A stretch of DNA of 64,000 nucleotides from positions 124,001 through 188,000 of the forward strand of contig NZ_AJWX01000006.1 in NCBI RefSeq assembly GCF_000263855.1, in the 5' to 3' direction. Every line of letters begins with the position of its first letter. Position 1 is the stretch's first letter. A program made the position numbers and the translations under genes. The notes below the pieces were generated by a model. The model made no database searches. It saw nothing but the letters and a program-made list of their open reading frames with translations, and was not told where the DNA came from. Of the stretch, positions 49,232 to 56,790 are shown piece by piece. The DNA is from Pseudomonas sp. M47T1. Its GTDB lineage: Bacteria; Pseudomonadota; Gammaproteobacteria; Pseudomonadales; Pseudomonadaceae.

Positions 49232-52200
49232 TCAGCCGATGGTCATCAGGCTGGCATTACCACCCGCCGCAGCAGTGTTAACGCTCAATGCCCGCTCGAT
49301 CACCAGGCGTTCCAGGGCGATGTTGCTCTCGCCATGGGACAGCCCCTGCACGCCGACGATGGCGCCGGCACGCTTGGCCACTTGCTGGCACACCGCGCGC
49401 AGCTGGTCGCTGTCGCCATGGTGCAGCACGGCGTCAAATACCACTTCATCCTTGGTCCATTCCGGCACGAGCTGGATGCGCGCTTGCACTTCCTTCGGCA
49501 GGCGGGTGCGCAGGGCTTTGCCCAGCTCACCTTCCAGCCATACGGCGGTGCTGCCCACGGCCAGGGTAGCGGCCAGTTGCACCAGCAGGTCGGCTTCCTG
49601 GTCGGCCAGGCACAGTACGTGCTCGCGCGGCAGGATGCTGTAGCTGTTGCGCTCGCCAGTAGGGCCGGTCAGTTGGCGGGTCACGCCGCTTTGCGATTGC
49701 TGGGCGAACTGGGCGCACAGGGTTGCCAATTCCGCGTGCTGGTTGCTGCCGGCCCAGGCTTGCAGGGCTTGCAGTGGTTTTGCCATGGCATCACGCAGAC
49801 GCACGTCCGGGGCTGCCAGGGTGTCGGCCTGCTTGAAGGTATGCTCGATGGCATCGTCCGGGCGGGTCGACAGCAGGCGGTACAGGTACAGCGGGCCACC
49901 GGCTTTCGGGCCGGTGCCCGACAGGCCTTCGCCGCCAAACGGCTGCACGCCCACCACTGCGCCCACGATGTTGCGGTTGACGTAGACGTTACCGGCGTTG
50001 ACGTTGTCGATCACCTTGGCGATGGTCTCGTCGATGCGGGTGTGCACGCCCAGCGTCAGGCCGTAGCCGGAAGCATTGATCTGCTCGATCAACTGGTCAA
50101 GGTTCTTGCGGCTGTAGCGCACCACGTGCAGCACGGGGCCGAAGATCTCGCGTTGCAGCTCGTCAAAGCTTTCCAGCTCGATCAGCGTTGGCATCACGAA
50201 GGTGCCGCGCTTCACTTCCTCGCCGTCGGCGATGGCCACCTGGTACACGGCGCGGCCTTTGTCGCGCATGGCCTGGATGTGCTTCTCGATGCCCGCCTTG
50301 GCTTCGGCATCGATCACCGGGCCGATGTCCACGGACAAGCGCTCGGGGTTGCCCAGGCGCGATTCGGCCATAGCGCCCTTGAGCATTTCGATCACGCGGT
50401 CGGCGCAATCTTCCTGCAGGCACAGCACGCGCAGGGCCGAGCAACGCTGGCCAGCGGAGTCGAAGGCCGAGGAAACGACATCGATCACCACTTGTTCGGT
50501 GAGCGCCGAGGAGTCGACGATCATCGCGTTCTGGCCGCCTGTTTCGGCGATCAGCGGGATCGGACGGCCCTGGGTATCCAGGCGGCCGGCGATGTTGCGT
50601 TGCAGCAGGCGCGCCACCTCGGTGGAGCCGGTGAACATCACGCCCTTGACGCGATCATCGCCCACCAGGCGGGCACCCACGGTTTCACCGCGGCCCGGCA
50701 GCAGTTGCACCACGCCTTCGGGAATGCCGGCTTCCAGCAGCAGGCGCACGGCCTGGGCGGCCACCAGCGGGGTTTGTTCGGCCGGCTTGGCCAGTACCGG
50801 GTTGCCGGCGGCCAGGGCGGCGGCTACCTGGCCGGTGAAGATCGCCAGGGGGAAGTTCCACGGGCTGATGCACACCACCGGGCCCAGTGGGCGATGGGCA
50901 TCGTTGCTGAAATCGTTGCGGGCCTGCACCGCGTAGTAGCGCAGGAAGTCCACGGCCTCGCGCACTTCGGCGATGGCATTGGCAAAGGTCTTGCCGGCTT
51001 CGCGGGCCAGCAGGCCCATCAGCGGCTGCATCTCGCCTTCCATCAGGTCGGCGGCGCGCTCCAGGATAGCGGCGCGTTCAGCCGGCGGGGTGGCCTGCCA
51101 GATCGGGCCGTTGCTCATGGCGCACAGGATGGCGTTATCGACGTCCTGGACGTTGGCTTCCTGAACGTGGCCGACCACGTCACGGTGGTCGGACGGGTTC
51201 AGCACGGCCTGGGCAGCTTCGTTGCTGACAGCGCAGCCCAGCATTGGCGCGGCTTTCCAGTCAGTGTGGGCCGTGCTCAGCAGGGCGCACGACAGCGAAG
51301 CCAGGCGGTGTTCGTTGGCCATGTCGATGCCGGCCGAGTTGGCGCGTTCACTGCCGTACAGGTCGCGCGGCAACGCAATGCGCGGGTGCGGCAGGCCAGC
51401 GTTGCCTTCCTGGGCAGCCATGCGCTCGATGGTGCTGACCGGGTCGGCCACCAGTTCCTGGATGGAGATGGAGGTGTCGGCGATGCGGTTGACGAACGAG
51501 GTGTTGGCGCCGTTCTCCAGCAGGCGACGTACCAGGTAGGCCAGTAGCGTTTCGTGAGTGCCCACCGGAGCGTATACGCGGCAAGGGCGGTTCAGCTTGC
51601 CGTCGGCAACCTTGCCAACCACCTGTTCGTACAGCGGTTCACCCATGCCGTGCAGGCACTGGAACTCGTACTGGCCAGGGTAATAGTTCTGACCGGCGAT
51701 GTGGTAGATGGCCGACAGGGTGTGGGCGTTGTGCGTGGCGAACTGCGGGTAGATGACTTCCGGTACCGACAGCAGCTTGCGGGCGCAGGCGATGTAGGAC
51801 ACGTCGGTGTACACCTTGCGGGTGTACACCGGGTAGCCTTCCAGGCCCTCGACCTGGGCGCGCTTGATCTCGCTGTCCCAGTAGGCACCCTTCACCAGGC
51901 GGATCATCAGGCGGTGGCGGCTACGGCGCGCCAGGTCGATGACATAGTCGATCACATAGGGGCAGCGCTTCTGGTAGGCCTGGATCACGAAGCCGATGCC
52001 GTTCCAACCGGTCAGTTGCGGCTCGAAGCACAGGCGTTCGAGCAGGTCCAGCGACAGCTCCAGGCGGTCGGCTTCCTCGGCGTCGATGTTCAGGCCGATG
52101 TCATATTGCTTGGCCAGCAGGGTCAGCGACAGCAGGCGCGGGTACAACTCGTCCATCACGCGCTCGTACTGGGCGCGGCTGTAGCGCGGGTGCAGGGCCG

Positions 52201-53185
52201 ACAGCTTGATCGAGATGCCCGGGCCTTCATAGATGCCGCGGCCGTGGGAGGCCTTGCCGATCGAATGGATGGCTTGCTCGTAGGACGCCAGGTATTTCTG
52301 TGCATCGTGCTCGGTGAGTGCGGCTTCACCCAGCATGTCGTAGGAGTAGCGGAAGCCCTTGGCTTCGAACTTGCTGGCGTTGGCCAGTGCTTCGGCGATG
52401 GTTTCGCCGGTGACGAACTGCTCGCCCATCAGCCGCATGGCCATGTCCACGCCTTTGCGGATCATCGGCTCGCCGCTCTTGCCGATGATGCGGCTCAGCG
52501 ACGAAGTCAGGCCTGCTTCGTTGTGGGTGGAGACCAGCTTGCCGGTCAGCAGCAGGCCCCAGGTAGCAGCGTTGACGAACAGTGACGGGCTGTTGCCCAG
52601 GTGCGGCTGCCAGTTGCCGTTGCTGATCTTGTCGCGGATCAGGGCGTCACGGGTGCCCTTGTCCGGAATGCGCAGCAAGGCTTCGGCCAGGCACATCAGG
52701 GCCACGCCTTCTTGGGACGATAGGGAAAATTCCTGCAACAGGCCCTGAACGATGCCCGCACGGCCGCCGGCGCTCTTCTGGTTGCGCAGTTTCTCGGCAA
52801 TGCCGGCGGCCAGCTTGTTGGTAGCTTCGGCCATGGCCACGGGCAGGCGTGCCTGCTCCAGGAGCATCGGCACCACTTCCGGCTCGGGTCGACGGTAGGC
52901 ACCGGTGATGGCGGCGCGCAGTACCGACTGCGGCAGGATGCTTTCGGCAAACTCCAGGAAGCACTGGTGGGCGTGATCGGCGTGCACCTCACCAGCGTCG
53001 TGGTTGGCCGGGTGCGGATGGCCGTTGAGTTCAGGCAGGGTGGCGCCACCCTCGAGCTTTTCCAGGTAATTGAAAATCGCCTGCTTGATCAACCAGTGCG
53101 GGGTGCGGTCGATGGATTGCGCAGCCGTTTTCAGTCGCTCGCGGGTCGGGTCGTCTAGTTTGACCCCAAGGGTGGTCGTCGCCAA
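49232..53185 (-). CDS. putA: Trifunctional PutA: proline dehydrogenase / P5C dehydrogenase / repressor
   Basis: PutA oxidises proline to glutamate in two steps and represses put genes when proline is absent. The TTG start at 53185, with AGGA eight bases upstream, gives 1317 residues starting (M)ATTTLGVKLDD, the usual N-terminus; the open frame runs further upstream into the operator region. Domains: ribbon-helix-helix DNA-binding (about 1-50), FAD proline dehydrogenase barrel (about 190-560, with DAEEADRLELSL), aldehyde dehydrogenase domain (about 600-1120) with the catalytic cysteine in SAGQRCSALR near residue 915, and a C-terminal domain. Divergent from putP across shared operators. Confidence 0.96.
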   Translation of the reverse strand: MATTTLGVKLDDPTRERLKTAAQSIDRTPHWLIKQAIFNYLEKLEGGATLPELNGHPHPANHDAGEVHADHAHQCFLEFAESILPQSVLRAAITGAYRRPEPEVVPMLLEQARLPVAMAEATNKLAAGIAEKLRNQKSAGGRAGIVQGLLQEFSLSSQEGVALMCLAEALLRIPDKGTRDALIRDKISNGNWQPHLGNSPSLFVNAATWGLLLTGKLVSTHNEAGLTSSLSRIIGKSGEPMIRKGVDMAMRLMGEQFVTGETIAEALANASKFEAKGFRYSYDMLGEAALTEHDAQKYLASYEQAIHSIGKASHGRGIYEGPGISIKLSALHPRYSRAQYERVMDELYPRLLSLTLLAKQYDIGLNIDAEEADRLELSLDLLERLCFEPQLTGWNGIGFVIQAYQKRCPYVIDYVIDLARRSRHRLMIRLVKGAYWDSEIKRAQVEGLEGYPVYTRKVYTDVSYIACARKLLSVPEVIYPQFATHNAHTLSAIYHIAGQNYYPGQYEFQCLHGMGEPLYEQVVGKVADGKLNRPCRVYAPVGTHETLLAYLVRRLLENGANTSFVNRIADTSISIQELVADPVSTIERMAAQEGNAGLPHPRIALPRDLYGSERANSAGIDMANEHRLASLSCALLSTAHTDWKAAPMLGCAVSNEAAQAVLNPSDHRDVVGHVQEANVQDVDNAILCAMSNGPIWQATPPAERAAILERAADLMEGEMQPLMGLLAREAGKTFANAIAEVREAVDFLRYYAVQARNDFSNDAHRPLGPVVCISPWNFPLAIFTGQVAAALAAGNPVLAKPAEQTPLVAAQAVRLLLEAGIPEGVVQLLPGRGETVGARLVGDDRVKGVMFTGSTEVARLLQRNIAGRLDTQGRPIPLIAETGGQNAMIVDSSALTEQVVIDVVSSAFDSAGQRCSALRVLCLQEDCADRVIEMLKGAMAESRLGNPERLSVDIGPVIDAEAKAGIEKHIQAMRDKGRAVYQVAIADGEEVKRGTFVMPTLIELESFDELQREIFGPVLHVVRYSRKNLDQLIEQINASGYGLTLGVHTRIDETIAKVIDNVNAGNVYVNRNIVGAVVGVQPFGGEGLSGTGPKAGGPLYLYRLLSTRPDDAIEHTFKQADTLAAPDVRLRDAMAKPLQALQAWAGSNQHAELATLCAQFAQQSQSGVTRQLTGPTGERNSYSILPREHVLCLADQEADLLVQLAATLAVGSTAVWLEGELGKALRTRLPKEVQARIQLVPEWTKDEVVFDAVLHHGDSDQLRAVCQQVAKRAGAIVGVQGLSHGESNIALERLVIERALSVNTAAAGGNASLMTIG

Positions 53186-53257
53186 TTGCTTGTCCTCATC
53201 AAGGCCACAAAGGTGTGGCAATAAAGCCGGCGGCAAGATTAGCCGTTGCTCGCGGTA

Positions 53258-53535
53258 AGGTGCAACTAGGTGCAACCTTGTTTTTCATGAAAAGTTGCAC
53301 CTGTCATCGGGTTGGGGGTCGGATGTGGCGAATCTGCACAAACGGGGTGCGAGACCGCTAGCAATGCTCCCAAAAGAAGCAGAATCAGGGCATTGGCGCC
53401 ATTCGCCGACTGTTCTGTAACAAGGTGCAACTTGCAGGCCATATCGGTTGCGCCTCGTCCGCTGATCGCACCAAAATGCACTTCGATGGTGCAACCCCGA
53501 TTGGGGTTGGCGCCTGGCGTGCAAAAAGGTGCAAC
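53258..53535. promoter_or_regulatory. Array of six PutA operator half-sites in the putA-putP gap
   Basis: TGCAAC on the + strand occurs at 53261-53266, 53271-53276, 53426-53431, 53490-53495 and 53530-53535, and GTTGCA at 53294-53299. In every case the extended form is close to AGGTGCAAC. GTTGCA is the known recognition core of the ribbon-helix-helix domain of PutA in E. coli. The sites cluster near both genes: three near putA and three towards putP, as expected for repression of both divergent promoters. Confidence 0.8.
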
Positions 53536-53576
53536 TCGCTGGTTGCGACATAAAAACAACTAAAAGGACGTTTGCC

Positions 53577-55064
53577 ATGGGTGTGAGCAACCCCACATTG
53601 ATCACCTTTGTGATCTACATCGCTGTCATGGTGCTGATCGGCCTCGTTGCCTACCGCCGCACCAATAACCTTTCGGACTACATCCTGGGCGGTCGCAGCC
53701 TAGGCAGCGTGGTCACCGCGCTGTCGGCGGGCGCCTCGGACATGAGCGGCTGGCTGCTGATGGGCTTGCCGGGCGCCATCTACCTGTCGGGGCTGTCGGA
53801 AAGCTGGATCGCTATCGGCCTGATCACGGGGGCCTACCTGAACTGGCTGTTCGTGGCGGGGCGCCTGCGGGTGCAGACCGAGCACTGCGGCGACGCCCTG
53901 ACCCTGCCGGACTACTTCGCCAGCCGTTTCGAGGACCACAGCGGGCTGCTGCGCATCATCTCGGCGGTGGTAATCCTGCTGTTCTTCACCATCTATTGCG
54001 CCTCGGGTATCGTCGCCGGCGCACGGCTGTTCGAAAGCACCTTCGGCATGAGCTACGAAATGGCGCTGTGGGCGGGCGCGGCGGCGACCATCGCCTACAC
54101 CTTCGTGGGCGGTTTCCTGGCCGTGAGCTGGACAGACACCGTGCAGGCGACCCTGGTGATTTTCGCGCTCATCCTCACGCCCATCGCCGTGGTGTTGGCC
54201 ACTGGCGGTGTAGACACCACGTTCCTGGCCATTGAGGCGCAAGACCCGGCGCACTTCGACATGCTGCGCAATACCAGCTTCATCGGCATCATTTCGCTGC
54301 TGGGCTGGGGCCTGGGTTACTTTGGCCAGCCGCATATCCTGGCGCGGTTCATGGCGGCGGATTCGGTCAAGTCGATTGCCAGGGCGCGACGCATTTCCAT
54401 GGGCTGGATGATTCTGTGCCTGGGCGGTACCGTTGCCGTCGGCTTTTTCGGCATCGCTTATTTCGCAGCGAACCCGCAGTTGGCGGGCGCTGTCGCCGAC
54501 AATCATGAGCGGGTGTTCATCGAGCTGGCCAAGGTGCTCTTCAATCCCTGGGTCGCCGGGGTGTTGCTGTCGGCAATCCTGGCGGCGGTCATGAGTACCT
54601 TGAGCTGCCAGTTGCTGGTGTGTTCCAGTGCACTGACCGAGGACTTCTACAAGGCCTTCCTGCGCAAGGGTGCCGGCCAGCGCGAGCTGGTGTGGGTGGG
54701 CCGGGCCATGGTGTTGGTGGTGGCGTTGGTGGCCATTGCCCTGGCGGCCAACCCGGAAAACCGCGTGCTGGGGCTGGTCAGCTACGCCTGGGCCGGCTTT
54801 GGCGCCGCCTTCGGGCCGGTGGTGCTGCTGTCGGTGCTGTGGAAGGGCATGACCCGCAACGGTGCGCTGGTGGGCATTGTCACCGGTGCGGTCACGGTGG
54901 TGCTGTGGAAGAACGTCAGCCCCATCGAGCTGTATGAAATCATCCCTGGTTTTGCGTTGGCGACCCTGGCTATCTGGCTGACCAGTGTGATGGGCAAACG
55001 GCCGTCGGGTGCCATTCTGGCGCGTTTCGAGGCGTCGCGCGCCGCTTACCACGCCGGCAAGTGA
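53577..55064 (+). CDS. putP: Sodium/proline symporter PutP
   Basis: A 495-residue member of the SSS family that takes up proline with Na+. It has about 13 membrane helices and the family segments YRRTNNLSDYILGGRSLG, SAGASDMSGWLLMGLPGA and a late FGAAFGPVVLLS. The ATG at 53577 has AAGGA nine bases upstream and fits the standard N-terminus; an ATG 48 bases upstream lies within an operator site. The gene is divergent from putA. Confidence 0.96.
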   Translation: MGVSNPTLITFVIYIAVMVLIGLVAYRRTNNLSDYILGGRSLGSVVTALSAGASDMSGWLLMGLPGAIYLSGLSESWIAIGLITGAYLNWLFVAGRLRVQTEHCGDALTLPDYFASRFEDHSGLLRIISAVVILLFFTIYCASGIVAGARLFESTFGMSYEMALWAGAAATIAYTFVGGFLAVSWTDTVQATLVIFALILTPIAVVLATGGVDTTFLAIEAQDPAHFDMLRNTSFIGIISLLGWGLGYFGQPHILARFMAADSVKSIARARRISMGWMILCLGGTVAVGFFGIAYFAANPQLAGAVADNHERVFIELAKVLFNPWVAGVLLSAILAAVMSTLSCQLLVCSSALTEDFYKAFLRKGAGQRELVWVGRAMVLVVALVAIALAANPENRVLGLVSYAWAGFGAAFGPVVLLSVLWKGMTRNGALVGIVTGAVTVVLWKNVSPIELYEIIPGFALATLAIWLTSVMGKRPSGAILARFEASRAAYHAGK

Positions 55065-55071
55065 TCGGATC

Positions 55072-55103
55072 GCCGGCTCGACAACTTGGGTTGTCGGGCC
55101 GGC
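55072..55103 (+). other. Hairpin after putP
   Basis: GCCGGCTCGACAA and TTGTCGGGCCGGC pair, with one mismatch, around CTTGGG just after the putP stop. The stem is strong, but there is no T-run. Confidence 0.5.
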
Positions 55104-55137
55104 TCAAGGTAAACTCCCCGGCCTTGCAGGAGTTGCC

Positions 55138-55974
55138 ATGAACTATCGTCACGCCTACCACGCCGGCAACCACGCCGACGTCTTCAAACACCTGGTACTG
55201 AGTCGCCTGCTTGCGCTGATGTCGCGCAAGGAGCAGCCCTTTGCCTACCTGGATACCCACGCTGGCATTGGTCTGTACGACCTGCGCGGTGACCAGGCCA
55301 GCCGTACCGGCGAATTTCTCGAGGGCATCGCCCGCCTGTGGCAGGCAGACGACCTGCCGCCGCTGACCGCCGACTACATGGGCATGATTCGCGACATGAA
55401 TCCCGACGGCGAGTTGCGCTACTACCCAGGTTCCCCGGAAGTGGCACGCCGCCTCACCCGTCCGCAGGACCGTGTGCAGCTCAACGAAAAGCATCCCCAG
55501 GATGGCCTGCTGCTCAAGGAAAACATGAAAGGCGACCGCCGCGTGGCCGTGCACCTGGGCGAAGGCTGGCATGTGCCGCGCGCCCTGCTGCCGGTGCCGG
55601 AGAAGCGCGCGGTGATGCTGATCGACCCACCGTTCGAGCAGTTGGACGAGATGCAGCGCTGCGCCAAGGCGCTGAAAGAAGCGGTAGGGCGCATGCGCCA
55701 GACCGTGGCGGCGGTCTGGTACCCGGTGAAAGACCAGCGCGCACTCAAGCGTTTCTACCAGGACCTGGCCGGCAGCGGCGCGCCCAAGCTGTTGCGCGTG
55801 GAGTTGCTGGTGCATTCGCTGGAGCGCCCCGACAGCCTGAACGGCTCTGGCCTGGCGATTGCCAACCCGCCTTGGGGGCTGGAAGAAGAGTTGCGCCAAT
55901 TGCTGCCGTGGCTGGCTGTGAAGCTGGGGCAGACCCAGGGTAGCTGGCAGATGGATTGGCTGATCGCCGAATAG
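55138..55974 (+). CDS. rlmJ: 23S rRNA (adenine-2030-N6)-methyltransferase RlmJ
   Basis: RlmJ methylates A2030 of 23S rRNA. The 278-residue product starts MNYRHAYHAGNHADVFKHLV, the signature start of the family, and has AYLDTHAGIGLYDL (SAM loop) and the catalytic IDPPFEQ (D/N-P-P-F type). The ATG at 55138 has CAGGAG seven bases upstream; the longer frame runs back into putP. It is convergent with msrA across a palindromic repeat. Confidence 0.95.
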   Translation: MNYRHAYHAGNHADVFKHLVLSRLLALMSRKEQPFAYLDTHAGIGLYDLRGDQASRTGEFLEGIARLWQADDLPPLTADYMGMIRDMNPDGELRYYPGSPEVARRLTRPQDRVQLNEKHPQDGLLLKENMKGDRRVAVHLGEGWHVPRALLPVPEKRAVMLIDPPFEQLDEMQRCAKALKEAVGRMRQTVAAVWYPVKDQRALKRFYQDLAGSGAPKLLRVELLVHSLERPDSLNGSGLAIANPPWGLEEELRQLLPWLAVKLGQTQGSWQMDWLIAE

Positions 55975-55976
55975 AT

Positions 55977-56027
55977 GCAGCTACAAGCTACAAGCTTGTG
56001 TGTTGTGTCAGCTTGTAGCTTGCAGCT
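55977..56027. repeat. Inverted repeat of the AGCTGCAAGCTT family between rlmJ and msrA
   Basis: The arms GCAGCTACAAGCTACAAGCT and AGCTTGTAGCTTGCAGCT flank a GT-rich loop. It fills the short gap between two convergent genes and could end both transcripts. It is the same family as the repeat between gltB and gltD. Confidence 0.75.
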
Positions 56028-56046
56028 CAAAGCGTGCCGCTGCTTC

Positions 56047-56706
56047 TCAGCGGTTAAGCCACGGCGGCATGCACACACCGGTGCCGCCCAGGCCGCAATA
56101 CCCTTCAGGGTTCTTGGCCAGGTACTGCTGGTGGTACGCCTCGGCGTAGTAGAACGCTGGCGCCTCGGCGATTTGGGTGGTGATTTCACCTTCGCCGGCC
56201 TTGCTCAGCTCGTCCTGATAGGCCGCCTTGCTGGCCTCGGCAGCGGCGAACTGCTGGGCAGTGGTTGCAAAGATCACCGAGCGGTACTGGGTGCCGATGT
56301 CGCCGCCCTGGCGCATGCCCTGGGTGGGGTTGTGGGATTCCCAGAACGGTTTGAGCAGCGCTTCGTAGCTGGTCTGCTTGGGGTCGAACACCACCAGCAC
56401 CACTTCGCTGTGGCCCGTCAGGCCCGAGCAGGTTTCTTCATAGGTGGGGTTGGGGGTCATGCCGCCGGCGTAACCCACGGCCGTGGTGTAGACGCCTGGT
56501 TGTTGCCACAGTAGGCGCTCGGCGCCCCAGAAACAGCCCATGCCCAGAATGGCCACTTCCAGCCCTTCCGGGAACGGGCCGGTCAGGGGGCGGCCGTTGA
56601 CGAAGTGCTCGTTGGGCACGGTCATCGGCGATTCGCGTCCAGGCAGGGCCTGGGCAGCGGTAGGCAAAACGTTTTTGTTCACAAGAATCTCCGAACGCAG
56701 AACCAT
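56047..56706 (-). CDS. msrA: Peptide methionine (S)-S-oxide reductase MsrA
   Basis: MsrA repairs oxidised methionine. The 219-residue product has the catalytic GMGCFWGAE with its cysteine near residue 58, [18 protein letters not shown] (substrate site), and C-terminal cysteines in [14 protein letters not shown] that act in thioredoxin-linked recycling. The N-terminal extension ([18 protein letters not shown]) is normal for the longer Pseudomonas form. It lies 84 bases after the dipA stop and is transcribed in the same direction. Confidence 0.95.
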   Translation of the reverse strand: MVLRSEILVNKNVLPTAAQALPGRESPMTVPNEHFVNGRPLTGPFPEGLEVAILGMGCFWGAERLLWQQPGVYTTAVGYAGGMTPNPTYEETCSGLTGHSEVVLVVFDPKQTSYEALLKPFWESHNPTQGMRQGGDIGTQYRSVIFATTAQQFAAAEASKAAYQDELSKAGEGEITTQIAEAPAFYYAEAYHQQYLAKNPEGYCGLGGTGVCMPPWLNR

Positions 56707-56790
56707 GTTCCATTCCCCTGCAGCAGGTGTGGATAACCTGGGTTGTCATCTATTGATAGACCGACAGTTTGCCCGAGAGTAGCGCGGATG

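Noticed and set aside
53507..53526. Sigma-54-like GG-N10-GC element upstream of putP
   Set aside because: Only the GG and GC cores fit; the flanking bases diverge and the site lies among PutA operators, so chance is likely.
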